Source: Lacrimispora indolis DSM 755
GTDB taxonomy: Bacteria; Bacillota; Clostridia; Lachnospirales; Lachnospiraceae
DNA: 64,000 nt
Assembly (NCBI RefSeq): GCF_000526995.1
Contig: NZ_AZUI01000001.1
Coordinates: forward strand, 5,746,001 to 5,810,000
Reading direction: 5' to 3'
The translations under genes and the position numbers were made by a program. Below the pieces are notes generated by a model. That model worked only from the letters and a program-made list of their open reading frames with translations. It had not been told where the DNA came from and made no database searches. Below are positions 17,827 to 27,096 of the stretch, in pieces; within the stretch, counting starts at the first letter, position 1, and each line of letters opens with the position of its first letter.

Positions 17827-17855
17827 TTGACTTCTTAGAGATACCGTGCTACACT
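17827..17855 (+). promoter_or_regulatory. Promoter of the cold-shock gene
   Basis: TTGACT and TACACT are separated by 17 bases. Transcription would start near 17862, leaving a leader of roughly 120 bases, long for such a small gene but normal for cold-shock mRNAs. Confidence 0.7.
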
Positions 17856-17884
17856 AAATCAGTATTTTAGATAAAGTTTTGATT

Positions 17885-17936
17885 TCGCATATATTTGTAA
17901 GTCATTATTCTATTGATGATTTACACATATATGCGA
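17885..17936 (+). promoter_or_regulatory. Long hairpin in the cold-shock 5' leader
   Basis: TCGCATATAT pairs with ATATATGCGA; the stem continues inward with TGTAA/TTACA and TCAT/ATGA around a short loop. It lies within the predicted leader, 30 bases before the ribosome binding site, a fitting place for a temperature-responsive element. Confidence 0.6.
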
Positions 17937-17983
17937 TTTTTGATTTTAGACAAATACAATATAATTTTAAGGAGGTATCTTTC

Positions 17984-18184
17984 ATGAAAAAAGGTACAGT
18001 AAAATGGTTTAATGCACAAAAGGGGTTTGGTTTTATCTGCGATGAGGAAGGTAACGATATATTCGTTCATTTCTCCGGTCTTGCTATGGATGGCTTCAAA
18101 TCTTTAGAAGATGGCCAGTCAGTCGTTTTTGAGACAACTAACGGTGCTCGTGGTTTACAGGCAGTAAACGTATCCGTCGCTTAA
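17984..18184 (+). CDS. Cold-shock protein (CspA/CspB family)
   Basis: The 66-residue product is a single cold-shock domain with both RNA-binding motifs, KGFGFI (RNP1) and DIFVHF (RNP2). It binds single-stranded nucleic acid and acts as an RNA chaperone in the cytoplasm. AAGGAGGT lies 8 bases before the ATG. Length and sequence are typical. Confidence 0.97.
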   Translation: MKKGTVKWFNAQKGFGFICDEEGNDIFVHFSGLAMDGFKSLEDGQSVVFETTNGARGLQAVNVSVA

Positions 18185-18804
18185 TCCTTAACCGTATTAA
18201 TATCACATCTAGCTTATCCATTTTCTTCAAAACACCACATTGATAAAATGAATATGTACCAACAATCTGTATATTAAAAAGTCAGAGCAATGTTTAATCA
18301 TTACAGCTAAGTCAGCAAGGTTTATTCTGTATTCCTTGCTGGCTCAACCTAAAATATCAGTTCAATTTACTTACAAATCATATAAATCAGCCAGACTCAA
18401 ACAATCTGATTTCTTTCCTATAATAATGAATCGCTGGCAAAATCTTTACGTTTACCGGAGTTTTGCAAACCTTCCAATTCAAGTATTTCCCTTTTTAGTC
18501 CTCATCTGCCTAGCTATCGCGCTTCTAAAGTTATCGGACCAACCATTTAAAACACTTCATTTTTAATCTCTTGTTTTCAGCCAGCAGTTTTTCTACTGGG
18601 CAACCAACAACACATACGGCTCTCTCCATATAGGATTCACAAATCTGTTATGTTCCCCTTTATTTAATTCGTCTTCTTTTTCAAAAAAAATTCGGTTTCC
18701 TGTCCAGGGTCAAAAGCTCCTTCCAATATCAACCTAACTATTTCTCGAATATAATACATTAAGCGTCTAATTACGCTGTTTATTAATGTATAGGAGGAAG
18801 CATT
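18185..18804 (+). other. 620-base intergenic stretch, no supported gene
   Basis: The stretch is AT-rich. One hairpin is visible at 18313-18341 (CAGCAAGG with CCTTGCTG) without a T-run. Short open frames here lack ribosome binding sites. A promoter for the collagen-like gene must lie near the end, but I could not assign a clear sigma-K or sigma-E sequence. Confidence 0.5.
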
Positions 18805-20883
18805 ATGTATCCTGAAGAATTTGACGAAATGAATGCATGCAATTGCGGTTATTACGCCAATGCAAATAAATGTTCATGTGATAAATGCTCCGGTCAACAA
18901 AATGTAGCGTGTAAATCCTGCCAATGCAATTGCTGTCGTTGTGTAGGGCCTACCGGACCCACTGGACCTACTGGCGCGACCGGCGCTCAAGGACCTACTG
19001 GCCCTACCGGTGCTACTGGCGCTACTGGCGCCCAAGGACCTACCGGGCCTACCGGTGCTACTGGCGCTACCGGCGCCCAAGGACCTACTGGCCCTACCGG
19101 TGCTACTGGCGCTACCGGCGCCCAAGGACCTACTGGCCCTACCGGTGCTACTGGCGCTACCGGCGCCCAAGGACCTACCGGGCCTACCGGTGCTACTGGC
19201 GCGACCGGCGCCCAAGGACCTACCGGGCCTACCGGTGCTACTGGCGCTACCGGCGCCCAAGGACCTACCGGGCCTACCGGTGCTACTGGCGCGACCGGCG
19301 CCCAAGGACCTACAGGACCTACTGGTGCTACTGGTGCCCCAGGGCCTACAGGACCTACCGGACCTGCTGGCGCTACCGGAGCCCAAGGACCTACCGGACC
19401 TACCGGACCTGCTGGCGCGACCGGCGCCCAAGGGCCTACCGGACCTACCGGACCTGCTGGCGCGACCGGCGCCCAAGGGCCTACAGGACCTACCGGACCT
19501 GCTGGCGCTACCGGCGCTCAAGGGCCTACAGGACCTACCGGGCCTGCTGGTGCTACCGGCGCCCAAGGACCTACCGGACCTACCGGGCCTGCTGGTGCTA
19601 CTGGTGCTCAAGGGCCTACAGGACCTACCGGTTCTCAAGGACCCACTGGGCCTGCTGGTGCTCAGGGACCTACAGGGCCCACCGGACCGCAGGGAGTTGA
19701 AGGACCTATTGGACCCACCGGACCTACAGGTGCCGCCGGTGCTACTGGCGCTCAAGGACCTACCGGCCCCACCGGGCCTCAGGGACCGCAAGGAATTGAA
19801 GGACCTGTTGGACCCACTGGACCTACCGGTGCCGCCGGTGCTACTGGTGCGCAAGGACCTACCGGGCCCACCGGGCCTCAGGGACCTCAGGGACCGCAAG
19901 GAATTGAAGGTTCTGTCGGACCTACCGGACCGACCGGTGCCGCCGGTGCTACTGGTGCGCAGGGACCTATTGGGCCTACCGGACCTCAGGGACCTCAAGG
20001 ACCGCAAGGAATTGAAGGTTCTGTCGGACCTACCGGACCCACCGGGCCTGCCGGTGCTACTGGTGCTCAGGGGCCTATTGGGCCTACCGGGCCTCAGGGA
20101 CCTCAGGGACCGCAGGGAATTGAAGGTTCTGTTGGACCCACCGGACCCACCGGACCTGCCGGTGCTACTGGTGCCCAGGGACCTATTGGACCCACCGGAC
20201 CTCAGGGACCTCAGGGGCCGCAGGGAATTGAAGGTTCTGTTGGACCCACCGGACCTCAGGGACCTCAGGGGCCGCAGGGAATTGAGGGTTCTGTTGGACC
20301 CACCGGACCTCAGGGACCTCAGGGGCCGCAAGGAATTGAAGGTTCTGTTGGGCCCACCGGACCTCAGGGGCCGCAGGGACCACAAGGGATTGAAGGTTCT
20401 GTCGGACCTACTGGACCCACCGGTGCTGCCGGGCCTACTGGACCGACCGGCCCAACTGGAGAAGTTGTTTTGGCTTACGGATCTTTAAGAGGTGGTAGTG
20501 TAGAGACACCTGGGGCAATATTTACACCTGTACCATTTAGTATAGTTGGACCTTTATCGAATACTATCACAGTTAGCCTATCGGGCAACGAATTAGTGGT
20601 AGGAGAAAGCGGAATTTATCAAATAACGATATCTATTAACGCTGAAGCCACCGTTGATCCGGATCCAGATCAACCATATCTGAATGCTATAATTACTGTC
20701 AACGGTGTACCGATTTTTGGCGATACTACTACTTTCTTTAAGATAGCAAATAGAAGTAGTTCAACATTTGTGGTTCAAGCCGCCTTATCAGCAGGAGATG
20801 AAGTAGGCGTAAGTATTATTACAGATTTTCCAGTTTTAGGTTATATGAATCGCTCTTTAACGATTGTTCAATTAAGTAATTAG
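18805..20883 (+). CDS. Collagen-like surface/exosporium protein (BclA-like)
   Basis: The 692-residue protein has three parts. Residues 1-47 contain 11 cysteines and no signal peptide. Residues 48 to ~554 are about 169 unbroken Gly-X-Y triplets, mostly GPT, GAT, GAQ and GPQ. Residues ~555-692 form a beta-rich C-terminal domain ([10 protein letters not shown]..., ending [12 protein letters not shown]) like the BclA C1q/TNF-type trimer head. Such proteins form hair-like filaments on spores of Bacillus and Clostridium; many X-Y threonines could be glycosylated. AGGAGG precedes the ATG. Spore location is inference from family and lack of a signal peptide. Confidence 0.9.
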   Translation: MYPEEFDEMNACNCGYYANANKCSCDKCSGQQNVACKSCQCNCCRCVGPTGPTGPTGATGAQGPTGPTGATGATGAQGPTGPTGATGATGAQGPTGPTGATGATGAQGPTGPTGATGATGAQGPTGPTGATGATGAQGPTGPTGATGATGAQGPTGPTGATGATGAQGPTGPTGATGAPGPTGPTGPAGATGAQGPTGPTGPAGATGAQGPTGPTGPAGATGAQGPTGPTGPAGATGAQGPTGPTGPAGATGAQGPTGPTGPAGATGAQGPTGPTGSQGPTGPAGAQGPTGPTGPQGVEGPIGPTGPTGAAGATGAQGPTGPTGPQGPQGIEGPVGPTGPTGAAGATGAQGPTGPTGPQGPQGPQGIEGSVGPTGPTGAAGATGAQGPIGPTGPQGPQGPQGIEGSVGPTGPTGPAGATGAQGPIGPTGPQGPQGPQGIEGSVGPTGPTGPAGATGAQGPIGPTGPQGPQGPQGIEGSVGPTGPQGPQGPQGIEGSVGPTGPQGPQGPQGIEGSVGPTGPQGPQGPQGIEGSVGPTGPTGAAGPTGPTGPTGEVVLAYGSLRGGSVETPGAIFTPVPFSIVGPLSNTITVSLSGNELVVGESGIYQITISINAEATVDPDPDQPYLNAIITVNGVPIFGDTTTFFKIANRSSSTFVVQAALSAGDEVGVSIITDFPVLGYMNRSLTIVQLSN
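18946..20466 (+). repeat. Collagen-coding tandem repeats
   Basis: The first part is built from 45-base units encoding [15 protein letters not shown]; the middle uses [15 protein letters not shown]; the later part uses longer units with [18 protein letters not shown]. Neighbouring units are nearly identical in DNA, the form expected of copy-number changes by slippage or unequal exchange. Assembly of the exact copy number from short reads would be unreliable. Confidence 0.9.
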
Positions 20884-21154
20884 ATGATTTTAGATAAATT
20901 AGATGGCTTTAAATGATAATGAAGCAAAACCTAAGTAAAATCATTAAGTATATTGTGATATTAGGGCTCTGAGGCGATTATTAATGTCCTTTTCGCTTTG
21001 TTATTCCCTAATGAAACTGTGAATGTTACCGTATACTGATATGAATATAAATTGGGTTCCCAGGAAGCATTCTGTTGAATTACCTTATAGATATTTTTAA
21101 AAGCAAAATTTGCTTTATGGATTTTTCCATTTTTCCAAAAAGCATCAGCCAAAG
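20884..21154. other. Non-coding or decayed sequence after the collagen-like gene
   Basis: A 63-codon frame on the minus strand (20961-21152) has a plausible protein-like composition (ending KRTLIIASEP) but no ribosome binding site, and its TTG start abuts the terminator stem. It may be the tail of a lost gene. I do not call it as a gene. Confidence 0.3.
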
Positions 21155-21206
21155 AAAAAAAGTGTAGGTTCTAGATTATGGTTAGTCTAAAAACCTACAC
21201 TTTTTT
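21155..21206. terminator. Bidirectional terminator
   Basis: A-rich AAAAGTGTAGGTT pairs with AACCTACACTTTT across a 21-base loop, with A/T tracts on both sides. It can end the collagen-like transcript and readthrough from the beta-propeller gene. Confidence 0.8.
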
Positions 21207-21433
21207 CGTGCTGACAGATTGGGAGAGATTTGAAATACCAATTGCATTCAACGATTTCTTAATTAGCACACTCAACTCACCATACCCGGATATGATCGTT
21301 TTATGGAATGATTTTTCTTTCCTCTATAAAAACAGTTTTAATTTTGTCATGAATGATTTTAATGATCTGGTGCTGAAATGAGCTACCCTCAAATTTAGCT
21401 GTCATAACGTCACTTACCGCCAAACCCAGCATA

Positions 21434-22840
21434 TCATATCATTACTTTTGTAATTCTCCATATTACTCCTGTATTTGGTAAATAAACATTTCGCATCTCC
21501 AAATCATCAATCCCCATATCTGATATATACATCGCATTATCAGGTCCAAAAGCAACGTCAGTGGGTCTGCTTAACCCCCTTTCTTCCGGAAACCCTGATT
21601 TATTGATAGCAAATGTCAATATATCTCCATTAACAACATTAACTCTCAATACCCTATGTCCTACACCTGAACGTATATAATCGCTTGATTCTTCGTATTG
21701 GACTCCTCCAAAACACGCAATGTAAATATCTCCAATCAGTCCAAAATCTGATGACCCGTTAAAATCGAATCCCATCACATTGGAACCAGACGGAAAAACT
21801 GCAATTGGTGTTGGCGGAAACGCCGGAATGGTGTTAAGTAATAATTCTGGCTTTCTGCCTCTGATCGGAGTGAACCTGGGCATTGTAACTGGAGCTCCCC
21901 CCGAGTAATCCGGCCAGCCATACCATGCCCCCACATTAAATAAATGTAATTCGTCCAATGCATTGGCAATCGGTCTGCTTCCTCTGGTATCCATTCCCTG
22001 GTTTGATATGATCAGCCGATTCAAGCTGTCAAATTTCATACAAAATGGATTGCGAAGCCCCCATGCGACCTGTTCAATATCAGAGCCATCCAGATTTGCT
22101 CTTAATACGCTGCCAGAAGCTAAAAGTCTCCCCTCTTTCACCTGATATCGTTGAATTGTGGGAACCCCAAAGGGGGAAAAGGCTCCGGTAACGGCTGATT
22201 CCATAGCAGGTATCAGCAAATTTCTGGTTTCAAAATTGATCTGGTTAAGAAATATATAGGAACCTGGATAATCATGTAAATGAGGATGCTCAAGAACCCA
22301 GCTGTTATCCAGGCCTACTACGCCGGAATTTGTTGCCGTTCCCTGTCCAAAATAGATTTTTCCATCATTGCCAAGCTCAACCCGGTTATTGCTGAAGTCC
22401 CCATTGCTTGGCAGGCCGCTTATAATATCCTGTCTTGCACCATTGGGATTTATGACAGTTACTACTCCTTTATGGGATACATAAATATGTCCATTTCTAT
22501 AGTTTATTCCAGTCAGCGGGACATTAAAGCCATCAGCAACAACTTCTATTCTTCCATTGCTTATACGCATAACCCGTGGATTCAATGTACCGATTCCGGC
22601 ATCTCCAATCAGCATATCACCGGCATCTGTAAAAACCATACCGATTGGCGCGTTTAATCCTTGAGCAAAGACTTCTATTTGATAACCTACCGGCACACTT
22701 ATTCTATTGGGATCAAGTTCTCTCTGTCTAAATGGAGCTTGTTGAAGGTATATCTTCTGTGCACACTTATTTACAGCGAAATTCACCTTTGGTCTCCGCT
22801 TATATATATTATTGATAATATATGGTGATTTTTTTAACAT
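21434..22840 (-). CDS. Glucose/sorbosone dehydrogenase-like six-bladed beta-propeller protein
   Basis: The 468-residue protein matches the soluble quinoprotein sugar dehydrogenase fold: GLNAPIGMVFTDAGDMLIGDAG, then GLRNPFCMKFDSLNRLIISNQG, DELHLFNVGAWYGWPDY and RPTDVAFGPDNAMYISDMG. It has no signal peptide. In anaerobes lacking PQQ, members may be catalytically different or structural. It diverges from the subtilase pseudoprotease, 139 bases away, suggesting shared control. The start at 22840 has only a weak GAGCGG site. Confidence 0.75.
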   Translation of the reverse strand: MLKKSPYIINNIYKRRPKVNFAVNKCAQKIYLQQAPFRQRELDPNRISVPVGYQIEVFAQGLNAPIGMVFTDAGDMLIGDAGIGTLNPRVMRISNGRIEVVADGFNVPLTGINYRNGHIYVSHKGVVTVINPNGARQDIISGLPSNGDFSNNRVELGNDGKIYFGQGTATNSGVVGLDNSWVLEHPHLHDYPGSYIFLNQINFETRNLLIPAMESAVTGAFSPFGVPTIQRYQVKEGRLLASGSVLRANLDGSDIEQVAWGLRNPFCMKFDSLNRLIISNQGMDTRGSRPIANALDELHLFNVGAWYGWPDYSGGAPVTMPRFTPIRGRKPELLLNTIPAFPPTPIAVFPSGSNVMGFDFNGSSDFGLIGDIYIACFGGVQYEESSDYIRSGVGHRVLRVNVVNGDILTFAINKSGFPEERGLSRPTDVAFGPDNAMYISDMGIDDLEMRNVYLPNTGVIWRITKVMI

Positions 22841-22979
22841 GGTGACCGCTCAGTATCAGATATTCTCAGCCTCAGGCATAAATCCAAAAGAAAACAAACC
22901 TTTATGCTGCTCATAATAGCACTCCTGCTGCATAATATAAAACAAATACTCCTTTCGAATCAGACCTGGAGGCTGAAAT

Positions 22980-24659
22980 TTGGAAAAAATTCTGGACAAT
23001 AACTACTACGACCTAATTATTAATAATGTTTCAATTCCCATGTATGCTTCCGGGGACAACATTACAATGCTGAATTTCAGGCACTCTCTTCTCCACATCC
23101 CTAAGACAAACTCGGATCCCTGCAACTTAGGTATTTATCCTTATCACAGCTTTCCGACTCTCTATGTACCAACTTCCACTGTGAGCATTGAAAAATCAGG
23201 AATCGGCACCGTACAGCGAAATCCTTTTTTAGGCCTGTTTGGAAGAGGGGTCATCGTTGGAGTCATAGATACAGGAATTGATTACCGGCACCAGGCCTTC
23301 CTTTATAATGACAACACCACCAGAATCCTCTCGATCTGGGACCAGTCCATACAGGGTACTTCCCCTCCTGAAGGATTTACATTTGGCACCGAATACAAAA
23401 GAGAGCTTATTAATCTTGCCTTGAGATCAGATAATCCCTTATCCATTGTGCCTTCCGTTGACACCAATGGCCACGGTACCTCCATCGCAAGCGTGATTGC
23501 CGGTAAACCAAATATAGAAGGTACTTTTTCCGGCATTGTCCCGGAGTCCGAACTGTTAGTTGTAAAATTAAAGGATGCAAAGCAAAACCTTAAAGAAACC
23601 TTTTTCGTATCAGACGACATCCTGTGCTTTCAGGAATCCGATATCATTCTTGGGATACGCTACTTAAATGCCTATGCGCAAAGTGTAAGCCGTCCCGTGG
23701 TTATATGCATCGCCCTGGGAAGCAGCCAGGAAGGCCATGACGGCAACGGCGCCCTGAGCAATTATTTAAACTATTTAGGAAGGCTTCCAGGAATCGGTCT
23801 TTCCGTTTCAGCCGGGAATGAAGGAAACAACCGGAGGCATTACTTTAACAACACTACACAGGCTCCCTTTTACAATGACTTTGAATTAAGAGTGGGGGAA
23901 CAGGACCGATTGTTCTCCATGGAAATATGGCCTTACGCTCTTGGACGGCTGGCTGTTGACGTATCTTCCCCAAACAGGGAATCCACACAGCTGATCTATC
24001 CCACCATCGGTTCCTGCAGAATGTTCAACTTCATTTTCACCCCAAGCGTGATTTGGGTCAATAACTTTATATTCGAGGAGGAAACCGGAGACCAGCTGAT
24101 ATTGCTGCGTTTCAGGGATCCCCTGCCAGGGGTCTGGAACATCCGGGTTCAAAGTACTGAAAATGAACCCATATCCTTCCATACCTGGCTGCCCTCCGGA
24201 GACATTATTTCAAATGAAACTTTTTTCCTCAATCCAAACCCTGATACCACCATAACCTCTCCCGGCAACGGGCTCCATCAGCTGACGGTTACTGCCTATA
24301 ACCAGTTTAATGACAGCATACTCATTGAATCAAGCAGAGGCTATACGAGAAACGGCCTGGTCAAACCAGATATCGCAGCTCCGGGCTACCAGCTTCCCTG
24401 CGCTATCCCGGGCCCGGGGAATCAGTATGGAACCATTACCGGAACAGGGGCAGCGGCAGCCCACACAGCCGGAGCTATAGCCATGATCATGGAATGGGCC
24501 ATTCCCAGAGGAAATTACACTTCCATGACTGGATACGATGTTAACCGTCTCCTGATAAGAGGTGCACGGCGTGAAGTTCCCGCTGTTTATCCAAATAACG
24601 TATGGGGTTATGGCCAGCTTGATGTAAATAATCTGTTTCGAAGACTTACAAATATTTAA
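22980..24659 (+). CDS. Csp-like S8 subtilase pseudoprotease (catalytic Ser replaced by Gly)
   Basis: The 559-residue protein resembles clostridial CspB/CspA/CspC germination subtilases, including the long insert and lack of a signal peptide. Asp97 (VIDTGID) and His165 (TNGHGTSIAS) and the oxyanion SAGNEG are intact. The serine motif reads TGTGAAAAHTAG: Gly490 stands where GTS is expected. From the family I know that C. difficile CspC and CspA are pseudoproteases that sense germinants. Start is TTG 8 bases after GGAGG. The protein may be a germinant sensor or a spore-coat partner; it should not be an active serine protease. Confidence 0.85.
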   Translation: MEKILDNNYYDLIINNVSIPMYASGDNITMLNFRHSLLHIPKTNSDPCNLGIYPYHSFPTLYVPTSTVSIEKSGIGTVQRNPFLGLFGRGVIVGVIDTGIDYRHQAFLYNDNTTRILSIWDQSIQGTSPPEGFTFGTEYKRELINLALRSDNPLSIVPSVDTNGHGTSIASVIAGKPNIEGTFSGIVPESELLVVKLKDAKQNLKETFFVSDDILCFQESDIILGIRYLNAYAQSVSRPVVICIALGSSQEGHDGNGALSNYLNYLGRLPGIGLSVSAGNEGNNRRHYFNNTTQAPFYNDFELRVGEQDRLFSMEIWPYALGRLAVDVSSPNRESTQLIYPTIGSCRMFNFIFTPSVIWVNNFIFEEETGDQLILLRFRDPLPGVWNIRVQSTENEPISFHTWLPSGDIISNETFFLNPNPDTTITSPGNGLHQLTVTAYNQFNDSILIESSRGYTRNGLVKPDIAAPGYQLPCAIPGPGNQYGTITGTGAAAAHTAGAIAMIMEWAIPRGNYTSMTGYDVNRLLIRGARREVPAVYPNNVWGYGQLDVNNLFRRLTNI

Positions 24660-24713
24660 TGACCTGGTCAGTCCTTCCATTCTCGTAAAGAGCCGAAACA
24701 TTTTCCAACGCAT

Positions 24714-24760
24714 AAGGGTGTCCCTTTCTATTATGAAAAATCATAATTAGGGACACCCTT
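24714..24760 (+). terminator. Terminator after the Csp-like gene
   Basis: AAGGGTGTCCCT pairs with AGGGACACCCTT around a 23-base loop that has its own small ATTATGA/TCATAAT stem, followed by TTAATAAAATTT. Confidence 0.8.
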
Positions 24761-24787
24761 TAATAAAATTTGGATTTTATGCACTAT

Positions 24788-24931
24788 TTAATTCATTAAG
24801 GATATGTGATATTTAAACTTCCGGTAGATCTTCCAAACAATAACTGCAGGCATGCTTAAAAACAGATACAGGGTGGACAACCCGCCTATGACCGCATAAA
24901 CGGCAATCAACAAAATAATAACGGCATTCAT
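24788..24931 (-). CDS. 47-residue small membrane protein
   Basis: A perfect AGGAGG lies 8 bases before the ATG of a 47-codon frame. Residues 2-33 are hydrophobic (starts MNAVIILLIAVYAVIGGL, probably one helix or a hairpin), followed by a basic tail with WKIYRKFKYH. The composition is typical of a real small membrane protein with a cytoplasmic basic end. Function unknown; it is convergent with the Csp-like gene. Confidence 0.7.
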   Translation of the reverse strand: MNAVIILLIAVYAVIGGLSTLYLFLSMPAVIVWKIYRKFKYHISLMN

Positions 24932-25179
24932 AAATCACTCCTCCTTTTCTATTGTCATTTTAATGAAATTCACTAAAAAAAGGAATAGGAAAAGGGAAAT
25001 CTTAACAGTATTTTAATGCCCGTCATCAGAACCTTAACAGGCCGGTAAATATGGCCCCCATAAAAGCCGTCTGGTTTGCCGTTGACAACCCATACAGATC
25101 TCCTTTATAATAAAATCAGCCTTTATTTGCAATATAAAGCAAATCGTTGACTGAGTCACCATAGAAAGGAATGATGGAA

Positions 25180-25437
25180 ATGGCAGAAGTATCTATGTGT
25201 CAAAGCTGCGGTCTACCTTTTAACAGAGAACACGCTCACTTTATTGCAACAGAACCTGACGGAAGCAGAAGCATTTACTGCACAAACTGTTATAAAAGCG
25301 GAAAATTTATTGACCCGGACATGACTATGGAAGAAATGATCGATACGATCGTACCTGTTTTAGGTAAATCCATAGGCAAGGAAGAAGCAAGAAATGAAAT
25401 GACAGCTTTATTGCCGACTCTTAAGCGCTGGAAATAA
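25180..25437 (+). CDS. Putative zinc-ribbon domain protein
   Basis: The 85-residue product has two Cys pairs, CQSCGLPF near the N-terminus and CTNCYKSGKF near residue 40, forming a single zinc ribbon of the 'putative zinc ribbon domain' family, then a helical tail (TMEEMIDTIVPVLGK...). These proteins are often near stress or metal genes; the role is unknown. ATG 25180 is favoured by AAAGGA 9 bases upstream; ATGs at 25171 and 25174 overlap that site. Confidence 0.85.
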   Translation: MAEVSMCQSCGLPFNREHAHFIATEPDGSRSIYCTNCYKSGKFIDPDMTMEEMIDTIVPVLGKSIGKEEARNEMTALLPTLKRWK

Positions 25438-25481
25438 TCACAATACGGATAAAATCAAACCTAACCTGCTGATATGATGAC

Positions 25482-25580
25482 AAGGGGCTGCCGTAAAAAG
25501 AAGACCAAAGCCAGATATTGCTGCACTGATGTGTTATATGCAATATCCGGCCCGGATCCTCCGTTTTGCGGCAGCCCCTT
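25482..25580. repeat. Nested palindromic element of about 99 bases, possible terminator
   Basis: The ends AAGGGGCTGCCG and CGGCAGCCCCTT are perfect complements, followed inward by AAAA/TTTT. The centre has a second stem, GATATTGC with GCAATATC. The whole can fold as a two-tier cruciform or RNA hairpin between convergent genes. It may be a terminator for both, or a copy of a small mobile palindrome. Confidence 0.6.
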
Positions 25581-25621
25581 AATTTAAAACATTGCCCGGC
25601 ATTTCATTGAATTACAACAGG

Positions 25622-26176
25622 TCATCTTCTGTCAGAGGCCAACATGGCATAATAACAGTGGTCACAGATCCCCTGATTATTACGTCCGGCCTGGCGCATT
25701 GTTCCCTCATATCTCATACCGCATTTAGCCATGACAGCTCCGGAGTTGGCATTTAAAGGGTCATGTATTGCTTCTATGCGGTTCATCCCTACTTCATCAA
25801 ACAAATAATCCATTACCCGTTTAAGCGCCTCAGAAGTAATTCCTTTGTGCCACCACCTGCGGCCAATGCAATATCCGATCTGGGCTGAGGCAACGCTGTC
25901 ATCTAAGTATACCACACTTATGGAACCAATGGGTTCAGCCGGTGATTCTTTTAAAGCAATCGCCCACTGATATTTGTCCGCCCTGGAATAAGCGTTTACC
26001 CATTCGTTCAATACCATTCTGCTGATGCCGGCATCCTTATGGGCCGGCCATGTGAGATATTTTGTTACATCGGTATCGGAAGCCCAATTTTGAAACATTG
26101 CTTCAGCATCTTCCAGGGTAAACCGCCGCAGTACCAACCGTTGTGTTTCCAGATATTCCGTTCCCAGATGTTTCAT
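25622..26176 (-). CDS. GNAT family N-acetyltransferase (RimJ/RimL type)
   Basis: The 184-residue protein begins with LETQRLVLRRFTLEDAEAMFQNW and carries the acetyl-CoA site region IGYCIGRRWWHKGITSEALKRVMDYLFDEVGMNRIEA with the typical RimJ/RimL ending SGAVMAKCGMRYEGTMRQ. It transfers acetyl from CoA to an amine, perhaps a protein N-terminus or a small molecule. AAGGAG precedes the ATG. It is not part of the downstream operon. Confidence 0.93.
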   Translation of the reverse strand: MKHLGTEYLETQRLVLRRFTLEDAEAMFQNWASDTDVTKYLTWPAHKDAGISRMVLNEWVNAYSRADKYQWAIALKESPAEPIGSISVVYLDDSVASAQIGYCIGRRWWHKGITSEALKRVMDYLFDEVGMNRIEAIHDPLNANSGAVMAKCGMRYEGTMRQAGRNNQGICDHCYYAMLASDRR

Positions 26177-26320
26177 GGCATTCTCCTTTTTCCCGCTTTT
26201 TTCCAGCTATTTGTACCATAATACTAAAAAAACGGTTGAGGGTCAATACCAGCTTTTAACATCTGCATTGCAGACACGCAGCCAGCCACTTAACAGCCCT
26301 GCCGTCACTCCGCCCTTTTC

Positions 26321-27091
26321 TCACAGTGAGACGCAGACCGTCTTTTTGCAGGAATCCAGATACAGGATCCTGTTCTCAATACCGTACAATTCTTTTACAG
26401 CCTGTTCCGTAATAATATCCTTCCCCTTCCCCACGCAGTGCTTTTTATTTTTGTAAAGCAGCAGCACATTGGCATCCGCCAAAAACCCGTGATCCGGAAA
26501 ATGGGTTGTCATGATCACTGTCCTGTCAAGCTTTTCAACAAGACCGCAGATGTGGGAAATGATCCTGGCCTGGTTGCCGAAATCCAGATTAGAAACAGGT
26601 TCATCCAAAACCAATATGGGCGTTTGCTGGGCAATGGCCCGCGCGATCAGGGTAAGCTGCCTCTCTCCTCCGCTGATCCGGGTATAATCCTTGTTGCAAA
26701 GATATTCGATCCCCAGCAGTTCCATGGCTTCTTCCACTGCCCTCCGGTCTTCTCCGTTAAGCTTGCCCAAGCCCTGCTGATGAGGATTCCTTCCCATGGC
26801 AATGACCTCCTTAACCGTAAAAGCAAAGGGCGGGACATGGTTTTGTGGAACATAGGCGATCTGCTTTGCCAGCTCCTTCCGGTTCCAGCTTTCGAGAGGA
26901 ATGTCATTTAATGAGATGCTGCCGTTTATGGGCCCCAGCAATCGAAGGACTGTCTTAAAAAACGTGGTTTTCCCCACGCCGTTTGAGCCCAGAACACACC
27001 ACATTTCCTTTGCCTTGATGGTCATATTGATATGTTCAATCACCTCATGGCCATGATAGCCGCAGCTGAGATCTTTCATTTCCATTTTCAT
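26321..27091 (-). CDS. FepC/MolC-type ABC transporter ATPase
   Basis: The ATPase has Walker A GSNGVGKTT, Q-loop YVPQNH, signature ISGGERQ, Walker B ILVLDEP and the switch His in MTTHFPDH, in ~257 residues, the normal size for class II importers (FecE/BtuD/MolC). It powers the FecCD permease encoded just upstream. ATG 27091 is used; TTG 27103 and GTG 27100 overlapping the permease stop are alternatives. The last 20 residues are unusual for the family in holding two Cys. It ends the six-gene operon; no terminator is obvious after it. Confidence 0.93.
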   Translation of the reverse strand: MKMEMKDLSCGYHGHEVIEHINMTIKAKEMWCVLGSNGVGKTTFFKTVLRLLGPINGSISLNDIPLESWNRKELAKQIAYVPQNHVPPFAFTVKEVIAMGRNPHQQGLGKLNGEDRRAVEEAMELLGIEYLCNKDYTRISGGERQLTLIARAIAQQTPILVLDEPVSNLDFGNQARIISHICGLVEKLDRTVIMTTHFPDHGFLADANVLLLYKNKKHCVGKGKDIITEQAVKELYGIENRILYLDSCKKTVCVSL

Positions 27092-27096
27092 TTGCT

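Noticed and set aside
18336..18566. 76-codon frame after the cold-shock gene.
   Set aside because: No ribosome site, TTG start within a hairpin arm, and no recognisable domain.
18946..20466. Tandem repeats considered as a CRISPR array.
   Set aside because: Units are contiguous coding triplets with no unique spacers.
18874..20488. Long open frames opposite and alongside the collagen-like gene, rich in Arg/Ser/Gly/Leu.
   Set aside because: They arise from the 45-base repeats read in other frames; no ribosome site and no family match.
21178..21381. 67-codon frame after the terminator, possible IS remnant.
   Set aside because: Starts inside the terminator loop, has no ribosome site and I could not identify inverted ends or transposase motifs.
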